Shown in pieces: positions 1 through 7,336 of a stretch of 45,481 nt of DNA. A program made the translations under genes and the position numbers. The notes beneath the pieces are model-generated. The model did not search any database. It saw only the letters and a list, made by a program, of their open reading frames with translations, and was not told where the DNA came from. The DNA is from Clostridia bacterium (GTDB lineage Bacteria > Bacillota > Clostridia > Oscillospirales > Acutalibacteraceae). Within the stretch, counting starts at the first letter, position 1. Each line of letters starts with the position of its first letter. The stretch covers positions 1 to 45,481 of the forward strand of contig JAFZIK010000042.1 in NCBI GenBank assembly GCA_017554405.1, read 5' to 3'.

Positions 1-141
1 GAGATGTGCATGCCCGGCGATAACGTAGAGATGGATGTTGAACTCATCACTCCTATCGCTATCGAAGAAGGTCTCCGCTTCGCTATCCGTGAAGGCGGCC
101 GAACCGTTGGCTCCGGCGTTGTTACCAAGGTTAACAACTAA
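1..141 (+). CDS. tuf: Elongation factor Tu, C-terminal 46 residues (partial)
   Basis: The window opens inside a reading frame ending at the TAA at 139-141. It encodes the last part of EF-Tu domain III: a MPGDNVEM motif, then [20 protein letters not shown], then GVVTKVNN. This ending is highly conserved in bacterial EF-Tu, the GTPase that brings aminoacyl-tRNA to the ribosome. The N-terminal GTPase domain lies outside the window. A strong intrinsic terminator follows after 18 bases, so this is the end of its transcription unit. The identification is secure although only about a tenth of the protein is visible. Confidence 0.96.
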   Translation, partial: EMCMPGDNVEMDVELITPIAIEEGLRFAIREGGRTVGSGVVTKVNN

Positions 142-159
142 TCCTTAAAAAATCTTTTT

Positions 160-187
160 CCCGCCTGCGAAAGCAGGCGGGTTTTTT
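160..187 (+). terminator. Intrinsic terminator after tuf
   Basis: A perfect 9-bp GC-rich stem (CCCGCCTGC at 160-168 with GCAGGCGGG at 173-181), a GAAA tetraloop and a run of six T. This is a textbook rho-independent terminator 18 bases after the tuf stop. Confidence 0.96.
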
Positions 188-221
188 ATGCCGGTCAGGT
201 TGTAATTTTTTGAAAAGTGTA

Positions 222-250
222 TTGAAAAACCTTGCTAAAAGTAGTATAAT
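222..250 (+). promoter_or_regulatory. Housekeeping-type promoter of the secreted-protein gene
   Basis: TTGAAA at 222-227 and TATAAT at 245-250 are separated by 17 bases, a near-consensus sigma-A arrangement. The predicted start near 257 gives a leader of about 45 bases before the ribosome binding site GAGGTG at 291-296. The rest of the tuf-to-gene gap holds nothing else recognisable. Confidence 0.75.
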
Positions 251-301
251 CTAACATGGATTTTTATAATCGTCAGTTGAGTATTTATATGAGGTGATTT
301 A

Positions 302-361
302 ATGAAAACAATTCTGAGGAAAGCAAGAGCATACTGCTCTCTGTTTGTATGCTTGCGCTGA
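302..361 (+). other. Short frame with strong RBS encoding the likely original start of the secreted protein
   Basis: The ATG at 302 sits behind GAGGTG with ideal spacing. It encodes M-K-T-I-L-R-K-A-R-A followed by hydrophobic residues, then stops at 359-361. The frame beginning at 349 has no RBS and is open upstream to 298, where it reads S-I-L-L-S-V-C-M. The distance between the two ATGs is 47 bases, so one base added (or two removed) would fuse them into a normal signal peptide. Confidence 0.55.
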
Positions 362-1638
362 TGTTCACCTGCCTTACGGCAGTTGTAGTTCCGGAGATCA
401 TTGCAAGCGCGGCAGATGCGGATATGCTGTCTTTTGACGGAACCAACGCATATGGATGCGTGGCTTACACAACGTCCTGGACTACCGTTCCGGCAGGTGA
501 TTACAGATTCGAGATGGACTGTAAGATCACCAGCGGCACACCGGTTTGTTATCCGTGCGGAAGAAACTATAATACCAATATGGATAAGTTCAGCAACCAG
601 ACTTACACTTATGATGCAATAAACTACAAATACATTGTTACGTTTACTATTACGTCAGCCATTGACGGAAACCTTTCAATGTATATCGGTAACTACGACG
701 GTTATTTAGCCGGCTCGGGTGACACCGTATTCTCTTGTGCCAATCCGAAACTCTATGATATAGACAGTTCAGGAAATGCAACACAAAATACGACGTTAAT
801 TAAATACGATTTTAATACGTATACTGACACAACAGATATAACTACATCGACCACTCATAAATGGCGCAGACTAAGCTCAGCCGGCGTGACCCGTTCTTCT
901 ATACCGGACGGTTTCTTTGACCCCTACGTAGAACCAGTTCCCGAATACGTTCATTTTGAGCCGAACAGAAACAACTATTCGCGTTTTATTTATTTGTTGG
1001 GATACGGTGCTTTAGACGCGGGTGATTACCGCTTCCAGATGGATTGCAAGATATTCAGCGGTTCACCGAGGATATGCGTAGGCAACCGTGATAGCAATAC
1101 CTATCCGCAGTTTGATAAACAGACAAACTACACCGCTACTTATGACGCGGAGAACTATAAGTATACTATAACCTTCACTTTAACGGAAGATTTGACCGGC
1201 AGTGAGTGTATTGGTATTCTTATAGGCAACTACGGGGATGACGGCGACTTTGTATGCGCCAATCCTACCTTCTATGAACTTGACGGCAGCGGCGATCCTA
1301 CCGGTGATAACCTTATAAATACCTTTGCTACGCAGTTTTATAACACGAGCTTAGCAGTCGGCAAATGGTATAGAGCGGGTAACTATACCTGCACCGCGGG
1401 AATACCGGAGCATTATTTTGATAAAGAGAGCACAAATAATTATGTGCTTCATTTCCCGCAGACGACCGATAGCTATCAGGTTGTGGTTTACAAGGATACC
1501 GGCATATACGTTGCGGACGAATCGCCCGACCACGAGTCTGCCGTGCCGCCTATGATGGGTTGGTCCGCCGGCGCATATATGGAAGCGTTGTTGCTTATAG
1601 AACGCGACGGAAAAAATTTCCTTGACGGATTTATTTAA
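349..1638 (+). CDS. Secreted protein with two tandem homologous domains; 5' end appears frameshifted
   Basis: I do not recognise the family. The 429-residue frame begins with a hydrophobic segment and an Ala-rich cleavage-like region (residues 1-25), so it is probably exported. Two homologous units follow, at about residues 27-193 and 201-358. Shared landmarks are GDYRFxMDCKIxSG (50-63 and 225-238), a YKYxxTFT segment, IGNY, CANPxxY and a closing IPxxxFD. At DNA level the copies are still alike, so this is an internal duplication. They resemble carbohydrate-binding or adhesion modules, but that is a guess. The good RBS (GAGGTG) serves an ATG at 302 in another frame. That frame encodes a signal-peptide n-region, MKTILRKARA, and stops at 359-361. 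The two frames join into one natural signal peptide if a base is missing near 315-340. The C terminus after residue 360 matches no repeat. The gene may be a recent pseudogene, a sequencing error, or start at 349. Confidence 0.6.
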   Translation: MLALMFTCLTAVVVPEIIASAADADMLSFDGTNAYGCVAYTTSWTTVPAGDYRFEMDCKITSGTPVCYPCGRNYNTNMDKFSNQTYTYDAINYKYIVTFTITSAIDGNLSMYIGNYDGYLAGSGDTVFSCANPKLYDIDSSGNATQNTTLIKYDFNTYTDTTDITTSTTHKWRRLSSAGVTRSSIPDGFFDPYVEPVPEYVHFEPNRNNYSRFIYLLGYGALDAGDYRFQMDCKIFSGSPRICVGNRDSNTYPQFDKQTNYTATYDAENYKYTITFTLTEDLTGSECIGILIGNYGDDGDFVCANPTFYELDGSGDPTGDNLINTFATQFYNTSLAVGKWYRAGNYTCTAGIPEHYFDKESTNNYVLHFPQTTDSYQVVVYKDTGIYVADESPDHESAVPPMMGWSAGAYMEALLLIERDGKNFLDGFI

Positions 1639-1655
1639 TGTATAAATCACATTTC

Positions 1656-1704
1656 ACCGTCTGTATTGCCCTTTTAAGGGCATAATACAGACGGTGGTTT
1701 TTTT
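1656..1704 (+). terminator. Long intrinsic terminator that runs into the next gene's start
   Basis: The arms ACCGTCTGTATT (1656-1667) and AATACAGACGGT (1684-1695) pair, extended inward by GCCC (1668-1671) with GGGC (1678-1681). A T-rich tract follows at 1698-1704. It ends the secreted-protein unit. Its 3' arm also carries the GGTGG that is the only ribosome binding site candidate for the following PBP gene. Confidence 0.85.
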
Positions 1705-3322
1705 GAACAGAAAGCTTTATTCCTATTCCCGTGAAAACTTTGCCGCGCGGTCGGCGATTTGCTTTTTTCTTATTTTACTTATGCTTTTAAGCTGTGCTTT
1801 GCGTGTGGCGGTGTTAAACACTGAGGGACTCGGTCTCGTAAGTGCAAAACAAAGCGAATACGTTATAAAGATCAAGCGCATAAGAGGCACGGTTTATGAT
1901 TGCAATATGGTGCCGCTTACAAATAACGTATCCTATACGGCGGCGGTGGTAGCTCCTTTGCCCGAAGCGATAACGGCTGTGAGCAAAGCCTTGCCGCGAA
2001 GCGAGCGGCAAAGTCTTTTAAACACCTTAAAAGGAGGCAAGCCCGCCGTTTGCACGGTGCCTGGCGAAATTAACTGTGAGGGTGTTGCAACAAAGGGAAT
2101 ATACAAAACGGCAGGGTCTAAGGACGCCTGCCATATCATCGGTTACCTTGATAACAAGGGTCACGGTGCGGCAGGATTAGAGGCGGCATACGATGATATT
2201 CTGTATACCGACCGGTATATATCTGCCGTTGTTGTTACCGACGGTAAGGGCAATATGCTAAGCGGCATAGAGCCGGAGTTTGAAGAAGGCGACGACCCGC
2301 GGTCCTTCGGGGTGATCTCTACCGTTGATATAGAGATTCAAAAGGCGGTCGGCGCGGCGGCGAACGATATAGCAAAAGGGGCGGTGGTTGTAAGCGAAGT
2401 AAAAACCGGGCAGATAAAGGCGCTTTTAAGCCTGCCGCAGTTTGATACTTCGGATATATCAAGTTATCTCGAGAATGAAAACTCGCCCTTTATAAATAGG
2501 GCTTTAAGACCCTACAGTGTAGGTTCGGTTTTTAAATCATTGGTCGCGGCGGCAGGTATTGAGAGCGGCTACGCGGATTTCCGGTATAACTGTGAGGGAA
2601 GCACATTTATTATCGACCGGTATTTTAAGTGCCATAAAGCCGACGGCCACGGCGCGGTAGATTTAAGGCAGGCACTCGCTTTTTCCTGCAACTGTTATTT
2701 TTATAACTACGCCCTGCTTTTAGGCGGCGAAAGAATATATAAAACGGCGCGCCTTTTCAATTTCGGTTCGGCGATACAAATAGCCGATAACGTAAAATCC
2801 GGTGCCGGAACCCTGCCGGATAAAAAAACGCTTGAGAACGCCGCGCACCTTGCAAATTTCAGCATAGGGCAGGGGGAGCTTTCGGCGTCCCCGGTGGCGC
2901 TTTTGCCGCTTTATACCGCCATTGCAAACGGCGGGAGATACTATCTTCCCTCGCTCGTTAAAGCAACGGTAAAGGACGGTATGCTCACTCCTTACGATAA
3001 CGGCAACCCCACGGTAGCTATGAGCGAGAGCACCGCTCTGATGCTTAAAACCTATTTAATGGACGTTATTACCGACGGCACCGCCGCGGCGGCGATGCCG
3101 AAGACCGTTACCGCCGCCGGTAAGACCGCTACCGCGCAGACCGGCAGGGTGGATAAAAACGGCGGAAAAATAAACAACAGCTGGTTTTGCGGCTTTTTCC
3201 CGGCGGAAGAACCCGAATACGTGGTAGTTATTCTTTCGGAGGGCGGCAATACCGCGCAGACTTCGGCAGTTTTTTCAAAAATCGCCGACAGTATCACGCA
3301 AATTTCCAAAGAAAGGGATTGA
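1703..3322 (+). CDS. Class B penicillin-binding protein (peptidoglycan transpeptidase)
   Basis: A membrane-anchored transpeptidase that cross-links peptidoglycan outside the membrane. The sequence shows a basic N terminus, one membrane segment (about residues 15-40), a dimerisation-type region with RIRGTVYDCN, and a transpeptidase domain. The active-site motifs, numbered from the GTG at 1694, are SxxK (S278-V-F-K281), SxN (S331-C-N333) and K477-T-A479, where most families have KTG. I prefer the TTG at 1703 over the GTG at 1694: GGTGG lies 5 bases upstream of it, and the protein then starts MNRKLYSYSREN. At about 540 residues without PASTA repeats it is shorter than the SpoVD-type PBP at 25438. 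It may be a PbpA/PBP2-like elongation or sporulation enzyme. It lies alone between a terminator and the citrate operon promoter, which overlaps its stop codon. Confidence 0.88.
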   Translation: MNRKLYSYSRENFAARSAICFFLILLMLLSCALRVAVLNTEGLGLVSAKQSEYVIKIKRIRGTVYDCNMVPLTNNVSYTAAVVAPLPEAITAVSKALPRSERQSLLNTLKGGKPAVCTVPGEINCEGVATKGIYKTAGSKDACHIIGYLDNKGHGAAGLEAAYDDILYTDRYISAVVVTDGKGNMLSGIEPEFEEGDDPRSFGVISTVDIEIQKAVGAAANDIAKGAVVVSEVKTGQIKALLSLPQFDTSDISSYLENENSPFINRALRPYSVGSVFKSLVAAAGIESGYADFRYNCEGSTFIIDRYFKCHKADGHGAVDLRQALAFSCNCYFYNYALLLGGERIYKTARLFNFGSAIQIADNVKSGAGTLPDKKTLENAAHLANFSIGQGELSASPVALLPLYTAIANGGRYYLPSLVKATVKDGMLTPYDNGNPTVAMSESTALMLKTYLMDVITDGTAAAAMPKTVTAAGKTATAQTGRVDKNGGKINNSWFCGFFPAEEPEYVVVILSEGGNTAQTSAVFSKIADSITQISKERD

Positions 3323-3347
3323 CATTATACCTGCATTATAGTATAAT
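3319..3347 (+). promoter_or_regulatory. Perfect-consensus sigma-A promoter of the citrate branch operon
   Basis: TTGACA at 3319-3324 and TATAAT at 3342-3347 are exactly 17 bases apart, matching the consensus at all 12 positions. The -35 box overlaps the stop codon of the preceding PBP gene. The RBS TAGGAG of the first gene follows at about 3366-3371. Such a strong promoter normally needs a repressor, and a palindrome covers its -10 box. Confidence 0.9.
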
Positions 3348-3362
3348 TGTATACAATTATAC
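3341..3362 (+). promoter_or_regulatory. 22-bp perfect palindrome, probable operator for the operon's GntR regulator
   Basis: Bases 3341-3362 read identically on both strands, centred on TTGTATACAA. The palindrome covers the -10 box and the predicted transcription start, so a bound protein would block RNA polymerase. The GT..AC core resembles operators of GntR-family regulators. The second gene of this operon encodes an FCD-type GntR protein, so autoregulated repression is inferred. The palindrome itself is seen directly; the binding protein is inferred. Confidence 0.75.
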
Positions 3363-3380
3363 GAGTATAGGAGTGATATA

Positions 3381-4748
3381 ATGCTCGAACTTTCAAACAA
3401 AACCAATCTTTTGGAATCCAATATTTATAAATATTCGCTTCAGGACGTGGCTGAGCCGAATCTTTACCGCGAGGTATACAGTTATGACGACGTGCCTCGC
3501 GTTGCCTTCAACCACAGGCGCGTGCCTATGGGTATGCCTAAGGACGTTTGGATAACCGATACCTCTTTTCGTGACGGTCAGCAATCGGTGGAGCCGTATA
3601 CCGTTGAGCAGATAGTGCATTTATTCAAACTGCTTTCGCGCCTTTCGGGACCTTACGGCATAATCCGCCAAAGCGAGTTTTTCGTTTACAGCAACAAAGA
3701 TAGGGAAGCCCTTATAAAATGCCAGGAATTAGGTCTCAGATTCCCCGAGATAACGACCTGGATCAGGGCAAACAAGAAGGATTTTAAACTTGTTAAGGAC
3801 CTCGGCGTAAACGAGACCGGAATACTTGTTTCCTGCAGTGACTATCATATTTTCAAAAAACTTAAAATGACCCGCAAGCAGGCAATGGATACCTATCTTG
3901 CCGCGGTCGGGGAGGCATTTGAGGCGGGCGTTATGCCGCGCTGTCACCTTGAGGATATAACCCGCGCCGATTTTTACGGCTTTGTTGTGCCCTTTGTAAA
4001 CGAGCTTATGAAAATGTCAAGCGATGCAGGCATACCCGTTCGTATTCGCGCCTGCGATACCATGGGCTACGGCGTGCCTTACCCGGAAGTCGCTCTGCCG
4101 AGAAGCGTTCCCGGCATAATCTACGGTCTGCAGCACTATTCCGACGTTCCGAGTGATATGCTCGAATGGCACGGCCATAACGATTTTTATAAGGCGGTCG
4201 CAAACGCGGCTACCGCCTGGCTTTACGGCGCTTCGGGCGTTAACTGCTCGCTTCTCGGTATTGGCGAGCGCACCGGCAACGTTCCGCTTGAGGCAATGGT
4301 AATGGAATATGCCTCGCTCCGCGGCTCGTTTGACGGTATGGATCCTACGGTAATAACCGAGATCGCCGATTATTTCAAGAGGGATATGGGCTATAAGATC
4401 CCGCCTATGACCCCGTTTGTTGGCAGAAACTTCAATGCTACCCGTGCCGGTATCCACGCCGACGGTCTTTTAAAGGATGAGGAAATATACAATATTTTCA
4501 ACACCGAAAAGATACTCAACCGCCCGGTATCGGTCCTGCTCGGCAAAACCTCGGGGCTTGCCGGTATCGCATACTGGATAAACAACAATTATTCCCTCAA
4601 AGGCGATAGCGCTGTTGATAAGCATTCTCCGCTTGTTGTAAAGCTTAAAGAGTGGCTGGACGCCGAATACGAAAACGGCAGAGTTACCGCCCTTTCTAAC
4701 GCTGAGATCGAGGAAAAGATCGCCGAAATCAAGAAGGAGGGAGTATAA
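3381..4748 (+). CDS. Probable Re-type citrate synthase (isopropylmalate/homocitrate synthase family)
   Basis: A 455-residue DRE-TIM metallolyase-family condensing enzyme. Residues 60-68 (DTSFRDGQQ) form the DRE motif. H264 and H266 in HGHND supply metal ligands. GIGERTGN (293-300) and a later GIHADG are typical of the LeuA/NifV/Re-citrate synthase group. Its position in an operon with aconitase and isocitrate dehydrogenase argues for citrate made from oxaloacetate and acetyl-CoA, rather than isopropylmalate or homocitrate. Re-citrate synthase, first shown in Clostridium kluyveri, belongs to this family and is about this long. No LeuA-type C-terminal regulatory domain is evident. The start is the ATG at 3381 behind TAGGAGTG. 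The alternative is homocitrate synthase, but no lysine or nitrogenase gene is nearby. Confidence 0.8.
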   Translation: MLELSNKTNLLESNIYKYSLQDVAEPNLYREVYSYDDVPRVAFNHRRVPMGMPKDVWITDTSFRDGQQSVEPYTVEQIVHLFKLLSRLSGPYGIIRQSEFFVYSNKDREALIKCQELGLRFPEITTWIRANKKDFKLVKDLGVNETGILVSCSDYHIFKKLKMTRKQAMDTYLAAVGEAFEAGVMPRCHLEDITRADFYGFVVPFVNELMKMSSDAGIPVRIRACDTMGYGVPYPEVALPRSVPGIIYGLQHYSDVPSDMLEWHGHNDFYKAVANAATAWLYGASGVNCSLLGIGERTGNVPLEAMVMEYASLRGSFDGMDPTVITEIADYFKRDMGYKIPPMTPFVGRNFNATRAGIHADGLLKDEEIYNIFNTEKILNRPVSVLLGKTSGLAGIAYWINNNYSLKGDSAVDKHSPLVVKLKEWLDAEYENGRVTALSNAEIEEKIAEIKKEGV

Positions 4749-5387
4749 ATGGATCATAAAACCGTTTCTCTTGCCGATCAGGTTTTTGAAAACCTTGAAA
4801 ACGATATTTTAAGCGGTAAATATCAGCGCGGCGAGCTGCTCACCGAAAGCAAATTAAGCCAGAGCTTAGGCGTAAGCCGCACACCTATAAGGGAGGCGCT
4901 CCGCCGCCTTTCCCAGGAGCATATAATCGAGGAGACCGGTAAGGGCATAGTTGTTCTCGGCATTTCCGAGGATGACCTCAGGGATATTTTCTTTATCCGC
5001 CTTAAAATAGAAGCGATATGCGCCGCCCAGGCGGCAAAAAACCGCACGGAGGAACAACTTTCAAAACTACGCGAAGCGGTAGAGTTCCAGGAGTTTTACC
5101 TTGCCAAAAAAGACCCCGATAAAATAAAGCTTATGGATAGCCGTTTTCACGAGACGATTTATCAAATGAGCGGCAGCGCCGTGCTTTGCGACGTTCTGAT
5201 ACCTCTGCATAAAAAGATCCAGAAATACCGCAGGGCTTCTATTTCAAACACAAGCCGCGCCGAAGCTTCGGTCAGCGAGCACAGGGGGATCTACGAGGCG
5301 ATAGCCGCGGGGGACGGTAAACTTACCGAAAAACTTGTGAAACAACACCTTGAAAACGCCTTTGAGCATATGTTTGCGAAGAAATAA
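4749..5387 (+). CDS. GntR-family transcriptional regulator, FCD (FadR-like) subfamily
   Basis: A 212-residue DNA-binding regulator. Residues 1-75 form the winged helix: LADQVFENLENDILSGKYQRGE, then SKLSQSLGVSRTPIREALRRL, the GntR hallmark. The rest is a helical FCD ligand-binding domain with metal-ligand-like residues, including D and H in MDSRFHETIYQMSG and a later H in SEHRGIYEAI. FCD domains often bind small organic acids, so citrate, isocitrate or 2-oxoglutarate is a plausible effector. The ATG directly abuts the stop of the synthase gene, and aconitase follows 11 bases after the stop. It probably controls its own operon through the palindrome at 3341-3362. Confidence 0.9.
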   Translation: MDHKTVSLADQVFENLENDILSGKYQRGELLTESKLSQSLGVSRTPIREALRRLSQEHIIEETGKGIVVLGISEDDLRDIFFIRLKIEAICAAQAAKNRTEEQLSKLREAVEFQEFYLAKKDPDKIKLMDSRFHETIYQMSGSAVLCDVLIPLHKKIQKYRRASISNTSRAEASVSEHRGIYEAIAAGDGKLTEKLVKQHLENAFEHMFAKK

Positions 5388-5398
5388 GGAGAAAAATC

Positions 5399-7321
5399 AT
5401 GGGCTACACTATCGCACAAAAAATAATTAAAGCACATCTTGTTTCGGGCGAGATGATACCGGGGCGCGAGATCGCGCTTAAGATTGACCAGACCCTTACT
5501 CAGGACGCGACCGGAACAATGGCTTACCTTGAGTTTGAAACAATGGGCGTAAAGCGCGTAAAAACTGAAAAAAGCGTGGCTTACATAGACCATAATACCC
5601 TGCAATCCGGATTTGAAAACGCCGATGATCACCGCTATATTCAGTCGGTCGCCGCTAAACACGGAATATATTTTTCCCGCCCGGGCAACGGCATTTGCCA
5701 CCAGGTGCATTTAGAGCGCTTCGGCATACCCGGTAAAACGCTTATAGGGTCGGATAGTCACACCCCCACCGGCGGCGGCATAGGCATGCTTGCAATGGGC
5801 GCCGGCGGTATGGACGTTGCGGCGGCAATGGGCGGCGGCGCGTATTATATCATAATGCCCAGAATGTTCAAGGTGAACCTTACGGGTAAACTGAAGCCCT
5901 TTGTAAGCGCAAAGGATATAAGCCTTGAAATACTGCGCCTGCTCTCGGTCAAAGGCGGCGTTGGCGCCATAATAGAATGGGGCGGCGAAGGTATCAAAAA
6001 CCTTTCGGTCCCCGAACGCGCTACCATAACGAATATGGGCACCGAGCTCGGCGCCACTACTTCGATATTCCCGTCCGATGAAGTTACGCGCGAGTTTTTG
6101 CGCGCCGAGGGCAGAGAAGAGGATTTTGTTCCGCTTACGAGCGACCCCGACGCGGTTTACGATAAAGTGATAAATATAAATCTTGATGATTTAAAACCGC
6201 TTATCGCCTGCCCGCACAGCCCCGATAACGTTGTTACGGTAGAATCTCTCGCGGGAACTAAGGTGGATCAGGTATGTATAGGCTCCTGCACCAACTCATC
6301 CCTTTTTGATATGTTAAAGGTGGCGGCATTGCTAAGAGGTAAAACAATAAAGGATTCGGTAAGTCTTTCAATATCACCCGGCTCCAAGCAGGTGCTGACA
6401 ATGCTCAGCGATTGCGGGGCGCTCAGTGATATTATCGCATCCGGCGCGCGTATACTTGAATGCGCGTGCGGACCGTGTATCGGTATGGGCTTTTCGCCCA
6501 ATTCCGCCGGGATCTCGCTTCGCACCTTCAACCGCAATTTTGAGGGCAGAAGCGGCACCGCGGATGCCGGAGTATATCTTGTTTCGCCCGAAACGGCGGT
6601 CGCCGCGGCTCTTACGGGCGAGATAACCGATCCGCGTATGCTCGGCTCCATGCCGGAGGTAAAAATGCCCGATTCGTTTAAAATAAACGATACCGCGGTC
6701 ATTCCGCCTGTATCGGAGCAAAACTATGAAAGCGTAACGGTTTTGCGCGGTCCGAACATAAAACCGTTCCCGGCTTCAAAGCCACAGCAGGATACGTTAT
6801 CCGCCGCGGTATCGCTTAAGGTAGGCGATAATATCACTACCGATCATATTATGCCGGCGGGCGCGAAAATACTGCCTTACCGCTCGAATATCCCGTATCT
6901 TTCCGATTTCTGCTTCGCGGCTTGCGATAAGGGCTTCCCGGAGCGCGCCAGAAAAATGGGTAAAAGCATAATAATAGGCGGTCAGAATTACGGCCAGGGC
7001 TCATCCCGCGAGCACGCGGCGCTCGTTCCGATGTATTTAGGTGTTCGTGCCGTTATCGCAAAAAGCTTTGCCCGTATCCACGCCGCAAATCTTATAAATT
7101 CCGGCATCCTGCCGCTTACCTTTAAAAACCCAGATGATTATGAAAAGATCTCTGCCGGTGATAATCTGACCATTAAAAACATATATGCCGGTATGGATAG
7201 GGGAGAAATGATACTTAAGAACAATACAAACGGTGAAATAATCATTCTGACCTGCTCGTTTACAGAGCGACAGAAGAAAATACTTAAAGCCGGCGGCTTG
7301 CTTGCCTACGCTTCAAAATAG
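5399..7321 (+). CDS. acn: Aconitate hydratase
   Basis: Converts citrate to isocitrate through cis-aconitate, using a [4Fe-4S] cluster in the cytoplasm. The 640-residue protein has the cluster cysteines C297 (in CIGSCTNSS) and C357/C360 (in CACGPC). Other family marks are GSDSHTPTGGGIGM (about 117-130) and the swivel-domain segment GQGSSREHAALVP. Length fits the compact bacterial aconitase type related to LeuC, with the swivel domain fused at the C terminus, rather than the roughly 900-residue AcnA. RBS AAGGAG precedes the ATG. It lies between the regulator and isocitrate dehydrogenase, completing the route from citrate to 2-oxoglutarate. Confidence 0.95.
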   Translation: MGYTIAQKIIKAHLVSGEMIPGREIALKIDQTLTQDATGTMAYLEFETMGVKRVKTEKSVAYIDHNTLQSGFENADDHRYIQSVAAKHGIYFSRPGNGICHQVHLERFGIPGKTLIGSDSHTPTGGGIGMLAMGAGGMDVAAAMGGGAYYIIMPRMFKVNLTGKLKPFVSAKDISLEILRLLSVKGGVGAIIEWGGEGIKNLSVPERATITNMGTELGATTSIFPSDEVTREFLRAEGREEDFVPLTSDPDAVYDKVININLDDLKPLIACPHSPDNVVTVESLAGTKVDQVCIGSCTNSSLFDMLKVAALLRGKTIKDSVSLSISPGSKQVLTMLSDCGALSDIIASGARILECACGPCIGMGFSPNSAGISLRTFNRNFEGRSGTADAGVYLVSPETAVAAALTGEITDPRMLGSMPEVKMPDSFKINDTAVIPPVSEQNYESVTVLRGPNIKPFPASKPQQDTLSAAVSLKVGDNITTDHIMPAGAKILPYRSNIPYLSDFCFAACDKGFPERARKMGKSIIIGGQNYGQGSSREHAALVPMYLGVRAVIAKSFARIHAANLINSGILPLTFKNPDDYEKISAGDNLTIKNIYAGMDRGEMILKNNTNGEIIILTCSFTERQKKILKAGGLLAYASK

Positions 7322-7336
7322 AAGGAGTAAAAAGAT

